Source: an uncultured Faecalibacterium sp. (GTDB taxonomy: Bacteria; Bacillota; Clostridia; Oscillospirales; Ruminococcaceae). From it: DNA of 46,889 nt. This document shows, piece by piece, positions 39,376-46,889 of the stretch. Position 1 is the first letter of the stretch. Every line of letters begins with the position of its first letter. The notes beneath the pieces are model-generated. The model had not been told where the DNA came from, ran no database searches, and saw only the letters and a program-made list of their open reading frames with translations. The stretch lies in assembly GCA_934525845.1 (NCBI GenBank), contig CAKSZS010000015.1, positions 1 to 46,889 of the forward strand, read 5' to 3'. Both the position numbers and the translations under genes were made by a program.

Positions 39376-40173
39376 ATGCCGTCAACTTATGCGCACCGCC
39401 ACTTCGGCGCGGATGTTCTGCAGCAGCTGCCCGCAGCCCTGCAGGATCAGATCGGGAAAAACCGGGCCCTGTTCGACGTGGGCCTGCACGGGCCGGATCT
39501 GCTGTTCTACTATCATGCAGCCAAGTCCAACCCCGTGGGCGCCCTGGGCAACGCCATGCACGAGCAGCCGGGCCGGGTGTTCTTTGAGCGCGCCCGGGGC
39601 GTGGTGCGACAGGCAAAGGACCGGGACGCCGCGCTGGCCTATGCGCTGGGGTTCGTGTGTCATTTTGCGCTGGACAGCACCTGTCACCCCTATGTGGAGG
39701 CCTACACCCGCCAGAGCGGGGTGAGCCACTGCGAAATCGAGACCGAGTTCGACGACATGCTGCTGCGCCGGGACGGCCATGACCCGAAGAGCTTCTTCAC
39801 GGCCAGCCATATCCGGCCCACGGCGGAAAATGCCCGGGTCATCGCGCCCTTCTACGAGGGCCTGACCGGCCTGCAGGTGCTGGACGCCCTCAAGGGGATG
39901 ATCGCGATGCACCGGCTGCTGCAGCCCTCCGGCGCGGTCAAGCGCTGGGTGGTGCTCACCGGCATGAAGGCAGTGGGCAAGTACGACGTGCTCCACGGCC
40001 TTGTGGCCAACCCGCAGCCCAACCCGCAGTGCACCGAGAGCAATGAGAAACTGGATGCCCTGTACCAGCAGGCCATTCCGCTGGCGGTGCGGCTGATCGA
40101 AGCCTATGCGGAAACGCTGGACACGGACACCCCGCTGGACAAGGCCTATGACCACACCTTCGGGGAATTCTGA
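39376..40173 (+). CDS. Zinc-dependent phospholipase C-like protein
   Basis: This 265-residue protein is of the Zn-dependent phospholipase C/S1-P1 nuclease fold (PF00882-type). It has YAHRHFGADVLQ at the N terminus, HGPDLLFYYHAAK, and the metal-binding helix GFVCHFALDSTCHPYVE (His96, Asp100, His104), followed by HCEIETEFDDMLL. There is no signal peptide, so it is probably cytoplasmic, unlike secreted toxins of this fold; the substrate is unknown. GGGAGG lies 8 nt before the ATG. A TATACT at 39304-39309 is the only promoter-like element seen. It is 91 nt upstream of the MFS gene. Confidence 0.82.
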   Translation: MPSTYAHRHFGADVLQQLPAALQDQIGKNRALFDVGLHGPDLLFYYHAAKSNPVGALGNAMHEQPGRVFFERARGVVRQAKDRDAALAYALGFVCHFALDSTCHPYVEAYTRQSGVSHCEIETEFDDMLLRRDGHDPKSFFTASHIRPTAENARVIAPFYEGLTGLQVLDALKGMIAMHRLLQPSGAVKRWVVLTGMKAVGKYDVLHGLVANPQPNPQCTESNEKLDALYQQAIPLAVRLIEAYAETLDTDTPLDKAYDHTFGEF

Positions 40174-40264
40174 GGGGCGGCCAGCAGGAGGTCAGAGAAA
40201 CTCCCTGCCGTTCAGAAAACTGGGAAAAGAGAGTGCACCGCACGGCGGTGCGAGAGGAACAAGA

Positions 40265-41521
40265 ATGCAAAAGAAAAAATTTAAGGTCACGTCGCTGGAG
40301 CGTGCGTGGATCCTGTACGATGTGGGCAACTCGGCCTTTGTGCTGATGATCGCTACGCTGGTGCCCATCTTCTTCAATGCGCTGGCGGAGGCCGGCGGCG
40401 TGAGCAAGGTGGACTATCTGGCCTACTGGGGCTATGCAAGCTCGGTGGTCACGGTGGTCACCGCCGTGCTGGGGCCCATTCTGGGCACGCTGGCCGATAC
40501 CAAGAATTTCAAAAAGCCCATCTTTATGCTCTGCCTGTTCGTGGGTGTGCTGGGCTGCTGTGCCATGGGCGCGGCCCGCACCTGGCTGCCGTTCCTGGTC
40601 ATCTTCATCGTGGCCAAGATCGGCTTTTCGGGCAGTCTGGTGTTTTATGACTCCATGCTGGGCGACGTGACCACCCCGGAGCGGATGGACATGGTGTCCT
40701 CCCGCGGCTATGCCTGGGGCTACATCGGCAGCTGTGTGCCCTTTGTGGTCTGTCTGGTGCTGGTGCTGGGCAGCGGGGCCGTTGGTCTGAGCCAGATGAC
40801 TGCCCTGTCCATCGCCCTGCTCATTACCGCCGTATGGTGGCTGGTGACCACGCTGCCCCTGCTGAAGCAGTACAAGCAGATCAACTATGTGGAGGTGGAG
40901 CAGCACGCCATCCGGCAGAGTTTTGTGCGCATCGGCCACACCCTGAAGCACCTCTATGAGGACAAGCAGGTGTTCTGGTTCCTGCTGGCGTTCTTCTGCT
41001 ACATCGACGGCGTGTACACCATCATTGATATGGCCACGGCCTACGGCACGGCCCTGGGTCTGGACACCACCGGCCTGCTGCTGGCGCTGCTGGTCACCCA
41101 GATCGTGGCCTTTCCCTCGGCGCTGATCTTCGGCCGGCTGAGCGCAAAATACCCCTCCAGCCAGTTGATCCCGGTGTGCATCGCGGCCTATACCGGCATT
41201 GCGGTGTTTGCTTTCTTCCTCACCCAGCAGTGGCAGTTCTGGGTGCTGGCCGTGATGGTGGGGATGTTCCAGGGCGGTGTGCAGGCACTGAGCCGCAGCC
41301 ACTTTGCCAAGATCATCCCGGCGGAAAAATCCGGCGAATACTTCGGCCTGTTCGACATCTGCGGCAAGGGGGCATCCTTCCTGGGCACCATGATCGTCAG
41401 TGTGGGCAGCCAGCTCACCGGCAGTGCCAACGTGGGCGTGGGCAGCATCGCGGTGCTGTTCGTCATCGGCTTTGTGCTGTTCCGGGTGTCGTGCCGGACG
41501 GAACACGCCAAGCAGGTGTAA
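40265..41521 (+). CDS. UMF1/Atg22-like MFS transporter
   Basis: This 418-residue membrane protein starts LERAWILYDVGNSAFVLMI, the typical opening of UMF1-type MFS proteins (Atg22-like). It has about 12 helices, GPILGTLADTKNFKKPIFM (motif A), FYDSMLGDVTTPERMDMVSS, RGYAWGYIGS and FGLFDICGKGASFLG. Such proteins are thought to export amino acids or other small metabolites, but bacterial members are uncharacterised. ATG at 40265 follows GAGAGGAAC. It probably shares a transcript with the preceding phospholipase C-like gene. Confidence 0.88.
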   Translation: MQKKKFKVTSLERAWILYDVGNSAFVLMIATLVPIFFNALAEAGGVSKVDYLAYWGYASSVVTVVTAVLGPILGTLADTKNFKKPIFMLCLFVGVLGCCAMGAARTWLPFLVIFIVAKIGFSGSLVFYDSMLGDVTTPERMDMVSSRGYAWGYIGSCVPFVVCLVLVLGSGAVGLSQMTALSIALLITAVWWLVTTLPLLKQYKQINYVEVEQHAIRQSFVRIGHTLKHLYEDKQVFWFLLAFFCYIDGVYTIIDMATAYGTALGLDTTGLLLALLVTQIVAFPSALIFGRLSAKYPSSQLIPVCIAAYTGIAVFAFFLTQQWQFWVLAVMVGMFQGGVQALSRSHFAKIIPAEKSGEYFGLFDICGKGASFLGTMIVSVGSQLTGSANVGVGSIAVLFVIGFVLFRVSCRTEHAKQV

Positions 41522-41534
41522 CACACGTTTTTTC

Positions 41535-41573
41535 AAAAGGCTCCTCTGTGCATGCACAGGGGAGCCTTTTTGG
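41535..41573 (+). terminator. Terminator after the UMF1 transporter
   Basis: AAAAGGCTCC-TCTGTG-CATG-CACAGGGGAGCCTTTTT is a long near-perfect stem with a T tract. Confidence 0.88.
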
Positions 41574-41595
41574 GTTATTGTTTACAAACCGGCAA

Positions 41596-41624
41596 TTGTG
41601 TTTTGCGGCGGCGAATGATACAAT
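41596..41624 (+). promoter_or_regulatory. Promoter of the M16C peptidase gene
   Basis: TTGTGT (41596-41601), a 17-bp spacer and TACAAT (41619-41624) lie 35 nt ahead of the ATG. Confidence 0.62.
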
Positions 41625-41659
41625 AGGGCCAGACCAAAAACACAAAGGAGAATAAAGCG

Positions 41660-44416
41660 ATGAAGCAGGTTCCCGGTTATACCCTCGTCCGTACAGAGGA
41701 CTGCCCCGAACAGCACGGTACCCTGACTGTGCTGACCCATGATATCAGCGGGGCCACCGTTCTGCTGGTGGAGAACGACGATGAAAACAAGGCGTTCGGC
41801 ATCGGGTTCGGCACCTTCCCGTCCGATGACACCGGCGTTTTTCATATTCTGGAGCATTCGGTGCTGGCCGGAAGCGAAAAATACCCGGTCACCTCGCCGT
41901 TTCTGCAGCTGCTCAAGAGCAGCATGGCGTCCTTCCTCAACGCGATGACCTTCCCGGACAAGACTGTGTATCCCTTCGCCACCCCCAACGAGACGGATTT
42001 CAGAAACCTGATGGACGTCTACCTGAACGCGGTGTTCTGCCCGCTGGCCATGGTGGACAAGGCCGTGTTCGAGCAGGAGGGCTGGCACCGGGACAAGGAC
42101 GGCACCGTGAGCGGCGTGGTGTACAACGAGATGCAGGGCGCCCTGGCGGCACCGGATGCCCAATTGCAGGATGCCTTGGAGCGGGCGATGTTCCCGGATA
42201 CGGCCTACGGATTTGAGTCCGGCGGCGACCCGGAGTCCATCCCGGCTCTGACCTATGAAAAGTACAAGCGAGTGTACCACCGCCATTACAGCGCAGAAAA
42301 CTGCTGCATCGTGCTGCACGGCAAGATGGACATGGCCGAAAAGCTGGAATTCTTAGACCGGGAATACCTGTCCAGGATGCCGAAGAGCGGCAGCCGCCCG
42401 CACCTGACCTTGCAGAACGAGATGCCGGGCGTCTGCGTGGAGATCCCGTATTATACGGAACAGCCGGAGCCGGACGAGGTGCAGTGTGCACTGGCCTGGT
42501 ACACCGGGGCCTTTGCGGACCGGGAGCGGCAGCTGGGCGTGGAGATCTTGCTGGATGCCCTGCTGGGCACGAACCAGTCTCCGCTGAAAGCGGCGCTGCT
42601 GGCCGAAAAGCTGGGTGCGGACATCGATCTGGGCTTTGATGACAGCACCTTGCAGCCGACCCTGGAACTGGTCCTGCGGGGCGCGACCGAAGAGAACGCC
42701 CGCAAGTTTGCCGGGGCCGTGCGCAAAGCCGTGGACGACATCCTGGCCGAAGGCATCCCGCAGGAACTGCTGCTGGCGTCCCTGAACTCGGCGGAGTTTG
42801 CTTCTCTGGAGCGGCCGGGCAGTCTGCCGGACGGCGTGATGAACGCCATCAACGCGGCCACCGGCTGGCTGCACACTGGGGACCCGACCCTGCTGCTGCA
42901 CACGGACAAGCTGTTTGCGGCTCTGCGCGGCAAGCTGGAAAGCGGCTGGTTCGAGGAACTGCTGCGGCAGTTGTTCGCACCGGCCCCGGTGCAGGTGCTG
43001 CAGATCCCGACCCTGCCCAAGAAAGAGGACGAGGCTGAAGCCCCGGCCCGCACCGACGGCAAGCTGGTGCTGGAACATCCGCTGACCGTGGCAGACCTGG
43101 GCAAGGGCAGCAGGATCGCAGACGGCAGCACCGAAGAGGTGGCCGGGGCCACCCTGCTGCGGCACGCCTCCAAGGGCAGTCTGTACCTGAACTTCTACTA
43201 CGACCTGGGCAGCGTGAAGCCGGAGGAGATGCAGTATCTGGACCTGCTGACCGATGTGCTGGACGAGCTGGACACGCCGGAATATTCGGCCCAGCAGCTG
43301 AACACCCTGCGCAATACCTGGCTGGGCGACAGCCGCGTACAGCTGGACTTCTGGACCGGACGACAGGCGGGCGCACCCTGCCACGCCAAGCTGACCCTGC
43401 GGCTGAGCCTGCTGGAACGCAGTCTGGAAAAGGCCGTAGAACTGGGCGGTGCCTGGCTGTACGACACGCAGCTCACCGGTCCCAACGCAGAAGCCGCCTT
43501 TGCCCGGGTGCTGAGCCAGCAGAAGCTGAACATGGAACAGCAGTTCATCCAGAGCGGCCACTCCTATGCGGCCACCCGTGCCGGTGCACATTATTATGTA
43601 GAGGGAGCCGTCAGCGAGCGGTGCAGCGGCGTGAGCTACTACAAGTTCCTGTGCCAGCTGCTGGAACAGGCCGACTGGGCGGCCCTGGGGGCCAAACTGG
43701 ATGCTCTGCGGGCCGAGGTGCTGGGCCATGCCCAGCTGACCGTCAGCCTGCATGGCAGCGAGGAAGCGCAGGCAAAACTGCGCGGCCTGCTGCCGGACAG
43801 CCGCTTTGCGGCGGAAGACCGCGCCCCGGCCAAGCCCTATGTGGAGCCGCTGACCCCGGCGGCGAACGAAGCCTTCATCATTGACGGCGGTGTGAACTAC
43901 GATGTGCAGGTGTGGCCGATGCCCCGCCGCAGTGACCGCCGGGTGCTGGCCCGGGTCATGAGCTACGAATACCTGTGGCACAACATCCGTGAGGTGGGCG
44001 GTGCATACGGCACCGGTATGCTGAGTGCGGACGGCGTCGAGTATCTGTACACCTACCGGGACCCGCACATGAAGGAAAGCTACGAGACCTTTGCCAAAGG
44101 TCCGGCAGAGCTGGCGGCACGGGAGTACACAGAAAAGGACCTGAACGAGCTGATCGTGGGCACTGCCGCCAAGCTGGACACCCCCCGCAAGCCCAGCAGC
44201 GAGGCCCGGGAGACCGACCGCCGGTATTTCTGCGGCATCACCAACGAAATGGCCGCGGCAGAACGGCAGGCGATGTGCGAGGTGGACGGCGCCTGGCTCA
44301 AGGCACAGGCTGCGGCCCTGACTGACGCGATGCAGAACGGCGTGCGGGTGGCCTTCGGCAGCAAGGAAGCTGTGGAAGCCGCGAAGGACCTGTTTGATAC
44401 GGTGGAGACACTGTAA
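41660..44416 (+). CDS. M16C family metallopeptidase (presequence protease-like)
   Basis: This 918-residue zinc peptidase consists of two M16 halves. The inverted zinc motif HILEH (His62, Glu65, His66) in GVFHILEHSVLAGSEKYPV, and the downstream Glu in GVVYNEMQGA, are intact, so it should be active. The size and the lack of a signal sequence match PreP/HypA-like cytoplasmic oligopeptidases that degrade peptides left by other proteases or signal sequences. The second half has NIREVGGAYGTG. AAAGGAG lies upstream of the ATG. It is monocistronic, with a terminator downstream. Confidence 0.94.
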   Translation: MKQVPGYTLVRTEDCPEQHGTLTVLTHDISGATVLLVENDDENKAFGIGFGTFPSDDTGVFHILEHSVLAGSEKYPVTSPFLQLLKSSMASFLNAMTFPDKTVYPFATPNETDFRNLMDVYLNAVFCPLAMVDKAVFEQEGWHRDKDGTVSGVVYNEMQGALAAPDAQLQDALERAMFPDTAYGFESGGDPESIPALTYEKYKRVYHRHYSAENCCIVLHGKMDMAEKLEFLDREYLSRMPKSGSRPHLTLQNEMPGVCVEIPYYTEQPEPDEVQCALAWYTGAFADRERQLGVEILLDALLGTNQSPLKAALLAEKLGADIDLGFDDSTLQPTLELVLRGATEENARKFAGAVRKAVDDILAEGIPQELLLASLNSAEFASLERPGSLPDGVMNAINAATGWLHTGDPTLLLHTDKLFAALRGKLESGWFEELLRQLFAPAPVQVLQIPTLPKKEDEAEAPARTDGKLVLEHPLTVADLGKGSRIADGSTEEVAGATLLRHASKGSLYLNFYYDLGSVKPEEMQYLDLLTDVLDELDTPEYSAQQLNTLRNTWLGDSRVQLDFWTGRQAGAPCHAKLTLRLSLLERSLEKAVELGGAWLYDTQLTGPNAEAAFARVLSQQKLNMEQQFIQSGHSYAATRAGAHYYVEGAVSERCSGVSYYKFLCQLLEQADWAALGAKLDALRAEVLGHAQLTVSLHGSEEAQAKLRGLLPDSRFAAEDRAPAKPYVEPLTPAANEAFIIDGGVNYDVQVWPMPRRSDRRVLARVMSYEYLWHNIREVGGAYGTGMLSADGVEYLYTYRDPHMKESYETFAKGPAELAAREYTEKDLNELIVGTAAKLDTPRKPSSEARETDRRYFCGITNEMAAAERQAMCEVDGAWLKAQAAALTDAMQNGVRVAFGSKEAVEAAKDLFDTVETL

Positions 44417-44422
44417 ATTGAG

Positions 44423-44468
44423 AAAAGTGCCTGATGATACGAAAAATATCATCGGGCGCTTTTTCTTT
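44423..44468 (+). terminator. Terminator of the M16C peptidase gene
   Basis: AAAAGTGCCTGATGATA pairs with TATCATCGGGCGCTTTTT around a CGAAAAA loop, followed by T-rich sequence. Confidence 0.87.
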
Positions 44469-44501
44469 TTGGTAAGAACTGGTAAAATTTTTGTGGAGGG
44501 G

Positions 44502-44530
44502 TTGACGGGAGGAAAGTGCGGTGGTAAAGT
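44502..44530 (+). promoter_or_regulatory. Promoter of the mgtE leader and mgtE
   Basis: TTGACG (44502-44507), a 17-bp spacer and TAAAGT (44525-44530) would give a leader of about 220 nt before mgtE. Confidence 0.72.
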
Positions 44531-44585
44531 AATGGGCGGAAAAAGAAAAAACACTTTTTTACGACACGAAAACGAGGTGGTTGTC

Positions 44586-44681
44586 ATGGAACCTGCTGGC
44601 AGTAGCAGCAGTCTTTCTCCCCGATTGTTAGACCCGATGGCAGCCGCCGTTTCTGCTTTGGACCGGATCCGCTGTGTGTGA
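44586..44681 (+). CDS. 31-residue mgtE leader peptide
   Basis: An ATG at 44586 with GAGG 8 nt upstream opens a 31-codon frame. It reads MEPAGSSSSLSPRLLDP, then MAAAVSALDRIRCV, and ends with TGA at 44679-44681. It starts with Met-Glu-Pro, as does the enterobacterial Mg2+-responsive leader MgtL, and has three Pro codons among the first 17. The stop codon lies in a GCTGTGTGT-GAAG-ACACACGGC hairpin (44671-44692). Codons 17-20 contain GATGGCAGC, which pairs perfectly with the mgtE terminator arm, and codons 18-21 can pair with the leader's own start region. These features fit a translated attenuator. Expression is inferred, not shown. Confidence 0.65.
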   Translation: MEPAGSSSSLSPRLLDPMAAAVSALDRIRCV

Positions 44682-44725
44682 AGACACACGGCTTGTGTTT
44701 GTGTTCCATAAAAAGAGGAAACGAG

Positions 44726-44757
44726 AGCTGCCATCCTGAAAAGGAGGCAGCTTTTTT
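44726..44757 (+). terminator. Attenuator hairpin that also hides the mgtE ribosome binding site
   Basis: AGCTGCC (44726-44732) pairs with GGCAGCT (44746-44752), inner CCT with AGG around a GAAA loop, and TTTTTT runs directly into the mgtE ATG. The Shine-Dalgarno AAGGAGG (44741-44747) is inside the 3' arm, so the hairpin can both terminate transcription and block initiation. The alternative partner GATGGCAGC (44636-44644) pairs 9 bp with 44727-44735. Confidence 0.78.
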
Positions 44758-46122
44758 ATGTCTGAAATTTCGATCAATACCCTCAAGACCATGTTGGCGA
44801 ACCTGGATGATGCCAAAAAATACCAGAGCCTGCGGGACGTCATGGAGACCCTGCCGGCTCCCGACCTGGCGGCGGTGTTTGAGGACCTGCCCACGGAGAA
44901 GCTCCCGGTGCTGTTCCGTCTGTGCCCGAAGGACCTGGCGGCAGAGGTGTTCACCGAACTGACCCCGCAGACCCAGCAGGCACTGATCGACGGCCTGACC
45001 GATACCGAACTGAAGGCGGTCGTGGATGACCTGTTCGTGGACGATGCCACCGATCTGGTGGAGGAGATGCCGGCCAATGTGGTCAAGCGCATCCTGGCTC
45101 AGGCCGATCCCGCCACCCGCCGCATGATCAACGAGCTGCTCAAGTACCCGGAGGATTCCGCCGGCGGCGTGATGACCACCGAGCTGATGGAACTGCGGCC
45201 GGACATGACCGTGCAGGGGGCCATGGAAGCCATCCGGAAGAACGGCTTTGACAAGGAGACCATCAACAACTGCTACGTCACCGATGCCAGCCGCAAGCTG
45301 GTGGGCGTGGTGTCCCTGCGGGCGCTGGTGCTGGCCAAGGATACGAACCAGTCCATTCAGGAGCTGATGGATACCCATGTGGTCAGCGTGAGCACCACCA
45401 CCGACCAGGAGGACGTTTCCAACCTGTTCGAAAAGTACGGCTTTCTGGCCATCCCGGTCGTGGATGCGGAGAACCGTCTGGTGGGCATCGTGACCATCGA
45501 TGATGCCATCAGCATCCTGCAGGACGAGGCCAGCGAGGATATCGCCAAGATGAATGCCATCGGCCCGTCCGACAAGCCCTACTTCAAGCAGAGCATGTGG
45601 GACCTCTACAAGAGCCGTGCACCCTGGCTGCTGTTCCTGATGATCAGTGCCACCTTCTCCAGCCTGGTTATCCGGGGTTACGAGGATGCACTGGCGGCGG
45701 TGACTGTGCTGACCGCTTACATTCCCATGTTGACCGACGCCGGCGGCAACGCGGGCAGCCAGAGTACCTCCACCATCATCCGCGGCATGGCGGTGGGCGA
45801 CATCCGGCCCCACGACCTGCCCCGCATCCTCTGGCGCGAGAGCCGGGTGGCCCTGCTGTGCGGCGGCACCCTGGCTGTCTGCAACTTTGCCAAGATGCTG
45901 CTGCTCGACCGCGTGACGGCTCCGGTGGCGCTGGTCGTCTGCCTGACCCTGATCTGCACAGTGCTGCTGTCCCAGCTCATCGGCGGCATTCTGCCGGTGG
46001 CGGCGGAAAAGCTCCATGTGGACCCCGCTGTGATGGCGTCGCCCCTCATCACCACCATCGTGGATACCACCACCCTGCTGGTCTACTTCAACATTGCCAA
46101 AGCCCTGCTGCATCTGGCATAA
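44758..46122 (+). CDS. mgtE: Magnesium transporter MgtE
   Basis: MgtE is a homodimeric Mg2+ channel. The 454-residue protein has an N-terminal superhelical domain (1-130, acidic: DLVEEMPANVVKRIL, EDSAGGVMTTE), two CBS domains (about 133-255, with YVTDASRKLVGVVSLRAL and IPVVDAENRLVGIVTIDDA) and five C-terminal helices (about 285-454). The pore segment is TAYIPMLTDAGGNAGSQSTS; the conserved GGNAGSQ is intact. Its N and CBS domains gate the pore by Mg2+. Expression is probably set by the leader at 44537-44757. It ends at a strong terminator. Confidence 0.96.
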   Translation: MSEISINTLKTMLANLDDAKKYQSLRDVMETLPAPDLAAVFEDLPTEKLPVLFRLCPKDLAAEVFTELTPQTQQALIDGLTDTELKAVVDDLFVDDATDLVEEMPANVVKRILAQADPATRRMINELLKYPEDSAGGVMTTELMELRPDMTVQGAMEAIRKNGFDKETINNCYVTDASRKLVGVVSLRALVLAKDTNQSIQELMDTHVVSVSTTTDQEDVSNLFEKYGFLAIPVVDAENRLVGIVTIDDAISILQDEASEDIAKMNAIGPSDKPYFKQSMWDLYKSRAPWLLFLMISATFSSLVIRGYEDALAAVTVLTAYIPMLTDAGGNAGSQSTSTIIRGMAVGDIRPHDLPRILWRESRVALLCGGTLAVCNFAKMLLLDRVTAPVALVVCLTLICTVLLSQLIGGILPVAAEKLHVDPAVMASPLITTIVDTTTLLVYFNIAKALLHLA

Positions 46123-46135
46123 GACCATAACACAA

Positions 46136-46187
46136 GAACCCCGGTTCCGCACCCTTGAAAACGCTGCGGGACCGGGGCTTTTTTTCA
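46136..46187 (+). terminator. Terminator of mgtE
   Basis: CCCCGGTTCCGCA pairs with TGCGGGACCGGGG and is followed by CTTTTTTT. Confidence 0.9.
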
Positions 46188-46439
46188 GAAAAACCGGAAG
46201 TAATATATTTTTCCGAAAAACATTTTCAGAACAGGGCGAAAAATGGAAAAAATGAAAGGGTGTTGGATGCAACAAATTGTAATCCTTTTGAAAGAAAATT
46301 GTCACAACTTCAACCAATTTGTCGAAAAGTTGTCCGATTATGAAAAATTGTGCTGACAGTGGAAAATAAATAAAACTGCAAAAAAATCTTTTGTTGAAAT
46401 GGCACAAAATAAAGCAAAGAATCTTGTGGAACTGGTCTC
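46188..46439. other. AT-rich intergenic region
   Basis: No gene is seen between the mgtE terminator and the promoter at 46440. The stretch holds several copies of AATTGTCACAACTT/AAGTTGTCCG-like words that could be regulator half-sites, but no clear palindrome. Confidence 0.35.
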
Positions 46440-46468
46440 TTGCAGACCGATTTGCAGGCGGTTATAAT
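46440..46468 (+). promoter_or_regulatory. Promoter of the sugar-binding lipoprotein gene
   Basis: TTGCAG (46440-46445), a 17-bp spacer and TATAAT (46463-46468) lie 78 nt before the ATG. Confidence 0.8.
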
Positions 46469-46545
46469 ACAAACAGGAATTGCAGATATGCACGATTTGT
46501 GCGTCTGCAAAAATGCTGTGATTACAATTGAAGGAGAACACTATT

Positions 46546-46889
46546 ATGAAAATGATTTCTCGTCGTGACTTCCTGAAGGCTTCTGCTGTTGTGGGTGCAA
46601 CCGCTGCCATGACCGCCTGCGGCGGCTCTTCCAGTTCCACTGCCGCTTCTTCTACCGCTGCTTCCTCTGTTGCAGCTTCCAGCGCAGCAGCCGGCGGCTC
46701 TGCCAACATCGGCGTGTGCATCTACCAGTTTGCTGATAACTTCATGACCCTGTACCGCACCGACCTGGAAGGCTACCTGAAGGATATGGGCTACTCCGTC
46801 ACCATCATGGACGGCAAGAACGACCAGAACACCCAGACCGAGCAGATCAACACCTTCCTGCAGCAGGGCGTGGACGTCCTGGTCATCAA
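46546..46889 (+). CDS. Sugar ABC transporter substrate-binding lipoprotein (partial)
   Basis: The first 114 codons are in the window and the gene runs off the right edge. It opens MKMISRRDFLKASAVVGATA with a twin-arginine-like SRRDFLK, followed by a lipobox MTAC and a Ser/Ala linker. The mature part starts NIGVCIYQFADNFMTLYRTD. NDQNTQTEQINTFLQQGVDV follows, as in galactose/methyl-galactoside binding proteins (MglB) and other family 2 periplasmic binders. It should bind a sugar outside the membrane for an ABC importer. AAGGAG lies 9 nt before the ATG. The identity of the sugar is inferred and cannot be confirmed from the fragment. Confidence 0.8.
   Translation, partial: MKMISRRDFLKASAVVGATAAMTACGGSSSSTAASSTAASSVAASSAAAGGSANIGVCIYQFADNFMTLYRTDLEGYLKDMGYSVTIMDGKNDQNTQTEQINTFLQQGVDVLVI

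Noticed and set aside
42353..44734. 793-codon open frame on the minus strand
   Set aside because: It is antisense to the M16C peptidase, whose catalytic motifs make the plus strand clearly coding.
44537..44757. M-box (ykoK) magnesium riboswitch before mgtE
   Set aside because: The conserved blocks (GTTAGGTGAGGC and the later internal loop words) are not present. The leader instead encodes a peptide and a terminator.
1..46889. CRISPR array or defence island
   Set aside because: No regularly spaced direct repeats with unique spacers and no cas, restriction or toxin-antitoxin genes were found in the window.

Overview
The window is a gene-dense bacterial chromosome segment, GC-rich inside genes and AT-rich in promoters. 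Its features point to a Faecalibacterium-like member of the Oscillospiraceae (Firmicutes). These are: Gram-positive style ribosome binding sites (AGGAGG/GGAGG); TPP and S-box riboswitches; an ispH-rpsA gene fusion of the kind seen in Clostridia; the ylxM-ffh-rpsP-khpA-rimM-trmD block; lipoproteins with Ser/Ala-rich linkers after the lipobox; and many CCCTCTCAG...AGCTCCCCC palindromic intergenic repeats. The genus is inferred from memory, not computed.

Layout. 1-350: a tRNA-Tyr with duplicated 3' debris and terminators. 648-3051: a domain-less Ser/Ala lipoprotein, an Hpt protein and an alanine/sodium symporter. 3190-5581: a thiazole salvage operon (thiW-thiM-thiE) behind a TPP riboswitch. 5588-9969: brnQ-def, an ABC permease/ATPase pair without a binding protein, and hemW. 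10090-15114: a BI-1 protein, an M23 peptidase, a TetR/MFS pair with visible operators, and a flavoprotein. 15387-18908: cmk-plsC-ispH/rpsA, with two copies of a structured element in the intergenic gaps. 19271-23839: a GtrA-like protein, a 45-residue membrane peptide, deoC, SAM riboswitch-metK and prs. 23976-26249: a cysteine-synthase-like pseudoenzyme followed by a MATE pump. 26704-33744: ylxM-ffh-rpsP-khpA-rimM-trmD (the last fused to a GNAT domain), ptsH, and a small membrane protein coupled to uvrC. 33808-37774: padR with its HAAS-type partner, and a polar amino acid ABC importer. 38107-46122: gpsA, a zinc-dependent phospholipase C-like protein, a UMF1-type MFS protein, an M16C peptidase and mgtE. 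46546-end: the start of a sugar-binding lipoprotein.

Best candidates for something undescribed. (1) The mgtE leader encodes a 31-codon peptide starting MEP. It also contains three mutually exclusive pairings (leader start/codons 18-21; codons 17-20/terminator arm; terminator holding the mgtE Shine-Dalgarno). This looks like a translation-coupled attenuator with no M-box. (2) Two copies of an RNA-like element flank plsC, with a near-invariant 58-nt core (57/58 identical) and outer helices that differ in sequence but keep pairing. (3) A CysK-fold protein has Arg where the PLP lysine should be. (4) A GtrA-like protein carries a GGADGPTA motif typical of Na+-translocating decarboxylase beta subunits. 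All pairings and alignments were done by eye; no folding or database search was run.
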